From positions 1-50,291 of the forward strand of contig JAFGMO010000026.1 in assembly GCA_016927475.1 (NCBI GenBank): a stretch of DNA of 50,291 bases. Reading direction: 5' to 3'. A program made the translations under genes and the position numbers. A model generated the notes under the pieces. The model searched no databases. It worked only from the letters and a program-made list of their open reading frames with translations, and was not told the origin of the DNA. The DNA comes from Candidatus Aminicenantota bacterium. GTDB taxonomy: Bacteria; Acidobacteriota; Aminicenantia; Aminicenantales; Aminicenantaceae. Positions 26,704-34,671 of this stretch are shown in pieces (positions within the stretch are counted from its first letter, which is position 1; every line of letters begins with the position of its first letter).

Positions 26704-27735
26704 ATGAAAGCTCTAAAACGCAGGTGCTTGATTCCGTGGCTTTTCATCGCTTTGGGACTTTTTTTCCCGGCAAAGCCGATGTCGGGAGAATTGGCCGCAA
26801 AGATGCCCCGTGTAATGGAACCCTTCTTCCTAACTATAGCTGACGGACGGATATATATTGCCGAGAACTCTTCGATAGCACATCTTTATACGATTGGTTC
26901 TAATGAGGTTACTTTCGTTAAATCCTTCGGACATGAGGGCCAAGGACCGGGCGAGTTCCGATTCATGTATCGAATCCGGGTCAACAAAGATCACCTGGAT
27001 ATTTCCGGCAACTACAAGCTGGTCCGCTTTTCTCTGGACGGCGAATATATCGACGAAGTCAGAGTACCCGTCGGAATGTTTAAGGGGGCGATCGATCAGA
27101 TCGGCGAAAATTACTTAATAAAAGATTTACAATTTTCCGTCAAGGAAATCACTATAACTATCAATTTATATGACAAAAATTTCAAATTGATAAGGGAGAT
27201 CGGCACTCAAAAGGAGGTTTATGGCCTCAAAAAACTCAATCTTGTTGCGGAAGTTTTTTCATACCGGACAGCCGATGATCAAATATTCATCATCACCTCG
27301 GGAAAGGAATCCATCGTAACGGTTTATGACAGGAACGGCATCCGGCAAAAAGAAATCAAATTGCCTCTTGAGCCGATCAAGGTGACAGCAGACTTAAAAG
27401 AAGCCGTTATCAAACCTCTCCGAGAGGACCCTGAGTTGCGAGATAGATGGAGTATATTCGAAAAGCAAATCTACTTTCCCAATAAAACACCGGGGCTGGA
27501 TTATTTTGACATAGTCGACGGGAAATTCATCGCCCGAACCTACAGATACCGAAATAATTCCGTAGAATTCGTAATCTTCGATGAGCAAGGCCGGGAATTG
27601 CAAAGAATATTTCTCCCTCATACAGGCCGGCTGTCCAACGGCATTCTCTTTTGTTTTTATCAGGGATGTTATTATTATCTTCTGTACAACTTCGAGGAAG
27701 AAGCCTGGGAGCTGCATTGCGAAAAAGTATGGTAG
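26704..27735 (+). CDS. Secreted 6-bladed beta-propeller protein
   Basis: A 343-residue exported protein of the 6-bladed propeller (NHL/DUF4934-like) class. The signal peptide spans about 1-27 (FIALGLFFPAKPMSG). Blade motifs include LTIADGRIYIAEN, GHEGQGPGEFRFMYRI, LVRFSLDGEYIDEV, LYDKNFKLIREIG, VYDRNGIRQKEI and IFDEQGRELQRIF. There is no catalytic motif; such proteins are thought to bind peptides or glycans at the cell surface. A very strong ribosome site (AAAGGAGGTTGAG) precedes the ATG, and TATAAT lies near 26668. The shorter remnant at 13480 belongs to the same broad family. Confidence 0.8.
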   Translation: MKALKRRCLIPWLFIALGLFFPAKPMSGELAAKMPRVMEPFFLTIADGRIYIAENSSIAHLYTIGSNEVTFVKSFGHEGQGPGEFRFMYRIRVNKDHLDISGNYKLVRFSLDGEYIDEVRVPVGMFKGAIDQIGENYLIKDLQFSVKEITITINLYDKNFKLIREIGTQKEVYGLKKLNLVAEVFSYRTADDQIFIITSGKESIVTVYDRNGIRQKEIKLPLEPIKVTADLKEAVIKPLREDPELRDRWSIFEKQIYFPNKTPGLDYFDIVDGKFIARTYRYRNNSVEFVIFDEQGRELQRIFLPHTGRLSNGILFCFYQGCYYYLLYNFEEEAWELHCEKVW

Positions 27736-28080
27736 CCTGCTTTTCTCAGAATCTATAGGCCAATCGTTTGCTCGGCAAACTCGATAGCCTCATCAAGCCT
27801 ATTCCAAACATTGATTTCTTTATTTTTATTACATTATATATCAATATTTTAAGATCAGTAAAGGCAGAAATGACACCAAAATATTTATTAAAATCCAAAC
27901 AAAAATCAAACGGATTTATAACAATCATATGATAAATGAAAAATGTGAAATCTGAAAAAAGGGGTCAATCAATAGCTCCACTCCAGGAAGGTTTCTATCT
28001 AAACAAAGTTGAACAAATCAACCCAAACCAGAATATGAACAATTTTTAGATAAAAATGAAAATAAAAAATGAGGTAAAAA
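27736..28080. other. AT-rich intergenic stretch
   Basis: About 345 bases with no recognised gene or clear terminator. A GAGG ribosome site occurs just before the zinc-ribbon gene. Confidence 0.5.
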
Positions 28081-28502
28081 ATGGAAAAGATAGTGGTTGA
28101 AGCGAAATGCCCCTATTGCAGGAAAAGCCTTATGAATTTTGAAAAGCAAATCGATGGTTATCCAAGCGATAAACTAAGATTCAACACCGTGACAAAATAG
28201 GCGAATTGTTTTTAAGCTCACTATTTGGAAGTTACAATATTATATCTGAGATATATGTGCCAGAAGAGGAAATTGTTTTATTCTTTTGCCCGGAATGCGG
28301 CGCCTCTCTCTTTTCGAAAGACTTATGTGAGGAGTGTGAAGCCCCCTTGGCCTTTCTTGAATTAATCGATGGCGGCACTGTTCAAATCTGTTCACGGCGA
28401 GGGTGCAAATATCACTTCATAGATTACAAAGATTTCGCCCAAAAGCTATCAGTATTTTACGATAAGTACAAGAAGCTTGCCGATCCATCTCGCAAAGAGT
28501 AG
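28081..28502 (+). pseudogene. Zinc-ribbon protein, frameshifted
   Basis: Frame 1 from 28081 encodes MEKIVVEAKCPYCRKSLMNFEKQIDGYPSDKL and stops at 28198-28200. The continuation in the next frame reads DKIGELFLSSLFGSYNIISEIYVPEEEIVLFFCPECGASLF...CEECEAPLAFLEL...GGTVQICSRRGCKYHFID, ending at 28500. Together they make one protein with CPYC, CPEC, CEEC and CSRRGC zinc-ligand pairs, known as a small conserved bacterial protein of unknown function. The shift lies between about 28150 and 28195. The four Cys pairs are all retained, so the damage may be recent. Confidence 0.72.
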
Positions 28503-28739
28503 GGAATCCTGGGTCGATTTTCATTTAGAATGTTTTAATCGATTTCTCGATAATACCGACCAGAGTTTTTGCAAATTCAGGACCACTTCCGTGTATGGGT
28601 CGCAGTTCATCCGCAAGATCTGGATATCCTCTTCGATCCAACCAGGAAGAAAAAATGTCCCTGTCTGACCCGACTTTCGCCAATAGGTTGAGAAAAATCT
28701 TCTAAAAGTATCATAATAATAGAGTTACATGATATACGT

Positions 28740-30513
28740 TTGTACTACCTAACTCCGGATAATTTTATGTTAAGTGCTTTTAGGAGCTTCTTTTCGGTGC
28801 TACAAATACGGCATATTTTCTGCACGGGCCGGGATTTATTTGGATAATAGCAATGAACCAGACGAATACCGCGAAGCATATCCATGGCCCGGTCAAGAGA
28901 GATATCTGCTTCGGCATCCACCAATTTTTTATGAAGAAGAGCCAGGTAAAGAAGCGCCATCACACAGGTCAACCCGTGCACTTGAATCTTGCTGTCGGTC
29001 CAACAGAACATCGGTTCGAAGCGAATATGAAAGGGATCTTTTGTCATACGGAAGGCCGCCTCGATTTTATAGCGATCCCTGTAAGCCCGAATGATCTCTT
29101 CCGCCTCCCAGTCGAGATGGTCCGTTAAAATGATGTTTTTACCGAAACGGGACCTGTAATCTTTAATGACCTGGGGATGAGTCCGTATCGACATCTGGAA
29201 TTTTCGGTACCGGCAGCTGACTTTGACATCAAAAACAGGAGCGATGTGGCTCTCAGAGAGAATCTCATTGACGTGCCTTTCCACGGACTGAACGGTGGTC
29301 CTCCCGTCAGCGTTCTTGAGTTCTTGACGCAACTCCTGAAGTTTTCTTTTTGTTTTAACCATCGTCCGGCTCAGCCAATGAATCTTTCTCTCATAGGTGC
29401 GGGGATTAAAACTCACCACCACCGATCGTTCTTTTCCATAAAGCTCCATGGTGGTTTGATAAATCCAAAGGGGCTTTCCCTCAATAGTTATTTCCTTGAA
29501 TGAAGAGAGAGGAATGCGGCAGAGCCGGGGATGATGGTAGGTAGAGAGGGTGCCGATAAAATAAAATTCGCTTGCATCGATGGCAGCGAAGTTATCCGGA
29601 GAGTTACAGCCTTTGTCGAAAATCAAAGTCATGCGCTCTTTTCCTTTCTTAAAAGAGAAAAGAAGAGAGAAAAGTTCTTGTCTTATCTGGGCGAGGATCT
29701 TGGAATCATGCACATTGGCCGAATAAAGCCTGTGAAAAAGCGGGATCCCTTCCTCCCTTGTGCACAGAAGAGCCAATCCCACATGACGCAGGTGATGTTT
29801 TCCCGCCTTGGAGTGCGCATAACGGCTCAGTTTGCTGTCTGTGACCGGACTCATTTGATTGAAATAATTCGTCGTATCATAAAGGAGGCAGTCAAGCGAT
29901 ATGTCATAGAGCTCGACAATCCTCTTTGAGACGGCATCCCCTATGGCCTTGATATGCTTTTCCTCGACCTTATCCAAATGGTCCCACAAATTTTTCGAAT
30001 CAATAAGTGAAAAATCCACTTCGCGATACTCCGTTACTGCGGTTTTCTTCAGCCACTCCCCCAGAGAGGCTTTGCTTTTCGGTTCAATGATTCTGTTCAA
30101 AAGGAGAAGATAAAGATATTGTCCTATACGCATTCCTTGGTTTCTTTTGGGTACGACGTCATCAACAATGTCTGCGAAGCGGACCACCTCCTCAATGGAT
30201 TCAACAGCGGCCACGGAGCCCAGCTCAAGGGTGACGATATCCTCAATACCTTCGGATGGAGCGGCCATGAGCTTTTCTTTGATCTTGTCAGCGGTGCCGA
30301 GATACTTCTGCCAGATGATGCGTGGTTTTCCATCCACTCGTTGGGCCTCGGCCAGGTAATAATAGGCACGACCTTTTAGACGCTTTTTGAGTATGTAAGC
30401 CATATAATAAATATACACAATTAGGTACGACATGTCAAGTCTTTTTTTAAAAAATACACAATATATAGGGGTGAGATATAATGACAAGCCCAATATGCAG
30501 TTAGGTGCTACAA
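28740..30513 (-). mobile_element. IS1634-type insertion sequence
   Basis: The transposase gene is enclosed by TTGTACTACCTAACT (28740-28754) and AGTTAGGTGCTACAA (30499-30513), inverted repeats matching at 13 of 15 positions. A second, weaker copy of the right end (TTAGGTACGACA, 30421-30432) lies just inside. I see no matching target duplication, and a permease C-terminal half abuts the right end, so a deletion probably accompanied or followed the insertion. Confidence 0.72.
28745..30403 (-). CDS. IS1634-family DDE transposase
   Basis: A 552-residue transposase of the IS4-like superfamily, IS1634 group. An N-terminal domain with GRAYYYLAEAQRVDGKPR and WQKYLGTADKI is typical. The catalytic acidic residues fit Asp176 (LLYDTTNYF), Asp263 (LIFDKGCNS) and Glu448 (DRYKIEAAFRMTK, the Y-(2)-R-(3)-E-(6)-K type signature). 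The protein seems full length. The ATG at 30403 is chosen over upstream starts because the family begins near MAYILKKRLKG; codons farther upstream run into the inverted-repeat region. The stop (28745-28747) lies within the left inverted repeat, as is common in compact ISs. Confidence 0.9.
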   Translation of the reverse strand: MAYILKKRLKGRAYYYLAEAQRVDGKPRIIWQKYLGTADKIKEKLMAAPSEGIEDIVTLELGSVAAVESIEEVVRFADIVDDVVPKRNQGMRIGQYLYLLLLNRIIEPKSKASLGEWLKKTAVTEYREVDFSLIDSKNLWDHLDKVEEKHIKAIGDAVSKRIVELYDISLDCLLYDTTNYFNQMSPVTDSKLSRYAHSKAGKHHLRHVGLALLCTREEGIPLFHRLYSANVHDSKILAQIRQELFSLLFSFKKGKERMTLIFDKGCNSPDNFAAIDASEFYFIGTLSTYHHPRLCRIPLSSFKEITIEGKPLWIYQTTMELYGKERSVVVSFNPRTYERKIHWLSRTMVKTKRKLQELRQELKNADGRTTVQSVERHVNEILSESHIAPVFDVKVSCRYRKFQMSIRTHPQVIKDYRSRFGKNIILTDHLDWEAEEIIRAYRDRYKIEAAFRMTKDPFHIRFEPMFCWTDSKIQVHGLTCVMALLYLALLHKKLVDAEADISLDRAMDMLRGIRLVHCYYPNKSRPVQKICRICSTEKKLLKALNIKLSGVR

Positions 30514-31295
30514 GGAGGGTTGTGTATCTGGCTGATTATAATAATGTTATGAGTGTATGCATTCATAATGGCGAAAGTTGGGTTAACGAAACCGCAGTCA
30601 AAGAGCTGAAGTTTGGTGGAATGCAGGAAGCTGTCGGCAGATCGCTTTTGATGAAAGACGGGCAGAGGATTCGTGTGGCCGGAGTCTTGAAAGATTTTGC
30701 CCACAAATCAATCACCCGTGACCAAGGTCCTTTCGCCCTCCGGTCCTTGCCCGAAAGATGTCAAATCGCGGTCCTTCATGTCGAACCGACCAAGATCAAG
30801 GATGTAGCCGCAAGCCTTCAGAAGATGTGGGGATCGTTCAAATCAGCCGCTCCCTTTGAATATGCACTGTTCGCGGACCAAATCAAGGAAGAACTGGGAG
30901 GCATGGAATTGATGATGAAATCGATACGTTTTGTTTCCATCCTGACTATGATTATCGTCTGTCTGGGATTTTTGGGGATTGCTGACTACAGCTCCCGCAT
31001 CCGGAGGAAGGAGATCGGAATCCGGAAGGTCTGCGGAGCCGGAGAGTGGAACCTGGTAAAGCTCTTATCGCGCAATTTTATGGGAATGCTCGCGGTTGCG
31101 ACGGCCCCTGCAATTCCTCTGGCCTGGTGGTTTAACGGCGTTCTTCTTTCGCTTCATGACAAACAAGTCGGAATGAAAGCTGAGATTTTTATCTTTGGAG
31201 CCGGACTCGTAATAGTCCTGGGAATGGGGATGGTTCTCTCCCAGACCATCCGTGTCGCCCGCACAGATCCCGTGGATGTCATCCGGTTTGAATAA
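30514..31295 (+). pseudogene. ADOP-type permease, C-terminal half (truncated by IS)
   Basis: Only the second half of a permease remains: WVNETAVKELKF (second periplasmic core), VGRSLLM, RVAGVLKDFAH, then the last FtsX block with TM helices (FVSILTMIIVCLGFLGIADY), RRKEIGIRKVCGAGEWN and two more TMs, ending RTDPVDVIRFE. A full protein would need another ~600 residues; none lie on the other side of the IS. The open frame continues upstream into the IS end (to 30432), making a chimeric ORF that could be translated, but it is almost certainly not a working transporter. Confidence 0.82.
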
Positions 31296-31695
31296 CACTT
31301 ATCTTGCTGCACAGTAAAAAACCATCTTCACAATATTAATAAAAAACCGGATGTGCAGAGTAGAATTCATTTGTATGAGATTATCAAGAACCATATTCAA
31401 AAAGGATAGTCTGAACAGAAGCATCCCTCCTCTGCAAAATCAATTGATAGACATCATGTTGCTTTGCCTGGGCTAGTAAAATCGGCCTAGGTGCAAAAAT
31501 GAATCATTTTTCCTATTTCAACATCAAATTTAATCGGCCAAAATAACTGCGTTAACCGAGAAAGGTATAATGAAACAATTACCATTTTCATTAAATCTAA
31601 CACAAAAAAAACTTTATAAAAATAATTCTTTTGTCGTATATTCAATAATAAAGAAAAAAATATAATTTTGGGTTGTTCAAAAAGGAGGAGTCATT
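31296..31695. other. Intergenic stretch
   Basis: About 400 AT-rich bases. CTGCACA (from 31308) and TGTGCAG (near 31353) could form a distant stem after the permease half. No gene is seen. AAAGGAGGAGTC directly before 31696 is a strong ribosome site. Confidence 0.45.
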
Positions 31696-33339
31696 ATGTC
31701 CAAAATAACTTTTGAGAGGCGGGAATTTATCAAATCCATACTGGCCGGGATTCCTGTGCTGTCGCTGGATTGGAACTCCTTCCCCCGAGGAGACAGCCAG
31801 CTCAAAAAGGAACCGGAATATGATGCCATCATCATCGGGGCAGGTCTGGGAGGACTGAGTTGTGCAGCAGCCTTTGCCCGCCAGGGATATAAAGTCCTGG
31901 TCATCGAACAGCATGACAACCCGGGCGGTTATGCCAGAGCCTTTAAACGGCACGATTTTACATTTGATGTGTCTCTTCATTCCACCACTGTGGGAATTCG
32001 TGATGGTGTGGCCAACCTGATATCTGGTTTTCCGGAAATTACGAACTTGAAATTTGTTCCCCATCAAATCCTCTACCGAGCTATCTATCCCGATTACGAT
32101 ATCCGGGTTCCGCATCGCGATCTTTCCGGGTACATCGCCTTGCTCAGAGGTCATTTCCCTGAAGAAGCCGTGAACATTGAAAATCTGTTCGCCGATATAA
32201 AGGGATTTGTCAACGACCTGGGCCGCATTCAGCAGGCTCGGGGCCAGGTGGACATGGCTAATTTTCCTAAAGAATTCCCCTTCCTGTTCAAGAACTTCAA
32301 CCGCACCTGGGGGGCCATGATGGACGACAGGATCCAGTCACCCAAGTTGAAGGCCATCATCTCCGGGCTCTGGGGCTATTTCGGACTTCCCCCATCCAAA
32401 CTCTCCCCCTACTATTATGCCATGCCCCTGCTGGACTATCTGGAGTCCGGTGGTTATTATCCGGTGGGCACATCCCAGGCCATTAGCAACGCCTTTGCCG
32501 GCTTGATCAAGAAAAATAAGGGCAAAATACAACTTCGCACAAGGGTGGAAAAAATTCTTACCAAAGATCACGCTGCCTATGGTGTTCAAACCGATAAAGG
32601 AGAAATGTTTCATGCCCGGGCCATCATTTCCAACGCCAACGCCATTGATACCTTAAACAATATGATTGATGAGCCGGAGTTTCTCAAAGATACCCGAACC
32701 CGCATGGATCGATATTCCATCAGTTATAGCTCTTTCCAGGTGTGGCTGGGTTTGAAAAAGGATTTGGTAAGCCGGACCGGCCTGAAAGAATCGGAAATAT
32801 TTTATTATCCGGATTATGATATCGAAGCCGACTACCAAGCCATCCTGTCCGGCGATCTGACCCGAACGGGATTCGGGCTGACCATTTATGACAATTTATA
32901 TAAAAACTACTCACCCCCGGGAAAGAACACCCTCAACATCATGACCACCCAGGGATTCGGTCCCTGGGAAAAGTATGAAAAAGACTATTTTTCAGGAGAA
33001 AAAACCGCCTACCGCAGGGAAAAGCTACGTATCGCCGATATGTTGATCAGCCAGGTGGAAAAAACCCTGTTGCCCGGTCTCCGGAAAGCCATCGAGGTCA
33101 AAGAGATTGCAACTCCGCTTACCAATAAACGCTATACCGGAAATCCCCGAGGTGCGATTTACGGCTGGAACCAGACCGTTGATAATTCAGGAAACCGCCG
33201 TTTCCCTCAAAAAACTCCGATCAAAAACCTGTATTTAGCCGGGGCCTGGACTCTCCCGGGTCATGGTTACAGTGCCTGTATCCCCAGCGGTCTGTTGTGC
33301 TTCTCTGCGGTAATGGAGGATATGAAAAAATCCGGTTAA
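31696..33339 (+). CDS. CrtI/RetSat-like FAD-dependent oxidoreductase with Tat-like N-terminus
   Basis: A 547-residue flavoprotein resembling phytoene desaturases and retinol saturases, which add or remove double bonds on polyenes. The FAD motif GAGLGGLSCAAAFARQG begins at residue 48 and Glu71 follows at the end of the second strand (LVIEQ). The C-terminal FAD-binding signature is LYLAGAWTLPGHGYSACIPSG. The N-terminus has ERREFIKSILAGIPVLSL, a Tat-like RR-x-F-I-K motif and hydrophobic stretch, suggesting export or anchoring in folded form. No other carotenoid genes are nearby, so the substrate is uncertain. The LytTR gene starts 20 bases downstream and is probably co-transcribed. Confidence 0.82.
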   Translation: MSKITFERREFIKSILAGIPVLSLDWNSFPRGDSQLKKEPEYDAIIIGAGLGGLSCAAAFARQGYKVLVIEQHDNPGGYARAFKRHDFTFDVSLHSTTVGIRDGVANLISGFPEITNLKFVPHQILYRAIYPDYDIRVPHRDLSGYIALLRGHFPEEAVNIENLFADIKGFVNDLGRIQQARGQVDMANFPKEFPFLFKNFNRTWGAMMDDRIQSPKLKAIISGLWGYFGLPPSKLSPYYYAMPLLDYLESGGYYPVGTSQAISNAFAGLIKKNKGKIQLRTRVEKILTKDHAAYGVQTDKGEMFHARAIISNANAIDTLNNMIDEPEFLKDTRTRMDRYSISYSSFQVWLGLKKDLVSRTGLKESEIFYYPDYDIEADYQAILSGDLTRTGFGLTIYDNLYKNYSPPGKNTLNIMTTQGFGPWEKYEKDYFSGEKTAYRREKLRIADMLISQVEKTLLPGLRKAIEVKEIATPLTNKRYTGNPRGAIYGWNQTVDNSGNRRFPQKTPIKNLYLAGAWTLPGHGYSACIPSGLLCFSAVMEDMKKSG

Positions 33340-33359
33340 TTAAAGGGACAAAAAAAGAG

Positions 33360-34232
33360 ATGGTTCGAAAAATCAGAGAGTTTTTCAAACAACCCTTTCC
33401 CTTTGATCGCGATCTCAGAAGAAAATGGAAGTACATCCTGGGAATCGGCGCTTTTATATCGGTCTTTGTCTGGATCTCAGGCATGGCCGCCAGGGAGGGT
33501 GTCTATAATCCATTGATCATAGCCGGCTTCGGGGTTATCACCAGCATGGCCCTGGCCTTTAGCTGGTTGGTTCTGCCTCTGATTGCACCGCGGTTTTTCC
33601 TTGAGGAAAACTGGTATGTGGGAAAAGAGATCGCTCTTGAGGTCTGGATCCTTTTCCTTATCGGATTCGGGAATCTGCTTTACGCCAATTGGGGAGGATA
33701 TTATCCCATAAATCTACAGACATTTGTCCGGAGCCAGGTTACAACCGTGCTTGTGGGTATTTTGCCGATAACATTTACCATTCTACTGAGGCAGAAAAGG
33801 CTTTTGAAAAAATATGCGGCCGCGGCTCTTGATCTTGACCGGTCCATCCGCTCACCGGATTTTGCCAAACAAAGCGAAGATATCTTGAGCCGGTCCGTAT
33901 CCCTGTCATCTGCAAGCGGGACGGACCGGGTGCGGATCCGGCTGGGCAGCCTTTTGTTTGTCAAGTCCGTGGACAATTATGTGGAAATCTTTTGGGAGGA
34001 TGAAAAGGAAGTCAGAAACGTGCTGCTGCGGGGGTCGCTTAAGAGGATCGAGAAGGAGCTTAAGTCCTATCCGCCGGCCTTCCGCTGCCACCGCACCTAC
34101 CTGGTAAACATCTCAAATATCGACCGGATCACGGGGAACTCCCAGGGCTACAGATTGAAAATAAAGGGATCGGATAAACCAATCCCCGTTTCCCGCCGTT
34201 ATTCCAGGGAGTTCCGAAGGAAAATCGCCTGA
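33360..34232 (+). CDS. Membrane-bound LytTR-family DNA-binding regulator
   Basis: A 290-residue regulator with an N-terminal membrane part and a C-terminal LytTR DNA-binding domain. Four hydrophobic segments lie at about 24-44, 52-75, 91-112 and 123-142. A linker follows, then LytTR (about 190-288: RIRLGSLLFVKSVDNYVEIFW, LLRGSLKRIEKEL, FRCHRTYLVNISNIDRI, PVSRRYSREFR). No response-regulator receiver is present, so a membrane signal probably reaches DNA directly. The ATG at 33360 is preferred because earlier in-frame codons overlap the oxidoreductase. It probably controls the upstream oxidoreductase or nearby genes; LytTR sites are direct repeats that I could not locate with confidence. Confidence 0.85.
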   Translation: MVRKIREFFKQPFPFDRDLRRKWKYILGIGAFISVFVWISGMAAREGVYNPLIIAGFGVITSMALAFSWLVLPLIAPRFFLEENWYVGKEIALEVWILFLIGFGNLLYANWGGYYPINLQTFVRSQVTTVLVGILPITFTILLRQKRLLKKYAAAALDLDRSIRSPDFAKQSEDILSRSVSLSSASGTDRVRIRLGSLLFVKSVDNYVEIFWEDEKEVRNVLLRGSLKRIEKELKSYPPAFRCHRTYLVNISNIDRITGNSQGYRLKIKGSDKPIPVSRRYSREFRRKIA

Positions 34233-34296
34233 AGAATCCGCCGCAGACAGGAAAACGACCACATCGATTTTTTACATTATCAACTCTTAATAATAT

Positions 34297-34374
34297 GTCA
34301 TTCCCCGACTCATTCGGGGAATCCACTCCTTTTATTTAATCTGCCTGGATCACCCGGGCAAGCCGGGTGAAGAC
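34297..34374. repeat. Double-hairpin intergenic repeat
   Basis: Two hairpins lie in tandem: ATTCCCCGA/TCGGGGAAT (34300-34322, 5-base loop) and CACCCGG/CCGGGTG (34351-34369, 5-base loop), in a unit running from GTCATTCC to GTGAAGAC. This matches the common bacterial GTCATTCCC...GGATCC-type palindromic units. It follows the LytTR gene and may also end transcription. The rest of 34233-34574 contains no gene. Confidence 0.6.
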
Positions 34375-34521
34375 TGTTATTATTTTCTAGGTAATAAAGC
34401 AGATTGACAACAAATCATTATGTCCACATACGCACAGGTTATGTTTCAGAAATGAACAGTCTCTTGTTAAAAAAAGGCTTTTTTTCCAAACCCAACCCGT
34501 TATACCTGTATTATTTAATTG

Positions 34522-34555
34522 GCATATAATATGCATACATAGATTACGAATGTAT
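34522..34555 (+). promoter_or_regulatory. Palindromic promoter/operator region of the PadR-stub/permease locus
   Basis: GCATAT-A-ATATGC (34522-34534) is a perfect 13-bp palindrome that contains a TATAAT -10 element (34525-34530). A second inverted repeat, ATACAT (34535-34540) and ATGTAT (34550-34555), follows directly. Both lie 20-50 bases upstream of the PadR stub ATG. Confidence 0.5.
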
Positions 34556-34574
34556 CTTCGAGCATGAGGCACAA

Positions 34575-34649
34575 ATGATATCAAAAACATTGATGACCGC
34601 GTCAACCAGGCCGATCATACTGGCGCTCCTCTCCAGCAGAGAGGATTAA
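34575..34649 (+). pseudogene. PadR N-terminal stub (24 codons) upstream of permease
   Basis: The frame reads MISKTLMTASTRPIILALLSSRED and stops. This is the beginning of a PadR of the type M-x-SKEL...S-x-P-L-I-L-x-LL, ending where GYG(Y/F) and the recognition helix should follow. No remainder exists before the permease ATG 22 bases on. Either a deletion removed the regulator body or the short ORF is kept as a leader peptide. Confidence 0.62.
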
Positions 34650-34671
34650 GGAATAAAAAGCAGGAGGAATG

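Noticed and set aside
28081..28502. Programmed frameshifting in the zinc-ribbon gene
   Set aside because: No slippery heptamer with a downstream structure is evident at the end of frame 1; ordinary indel or sequencing error is simpler.
28740..30513. Target-site duplication for the IS1634-type element
   Set aside because: Flanks (ATACGT on the left, GGAGGG on the right) do not match for any end chosen.
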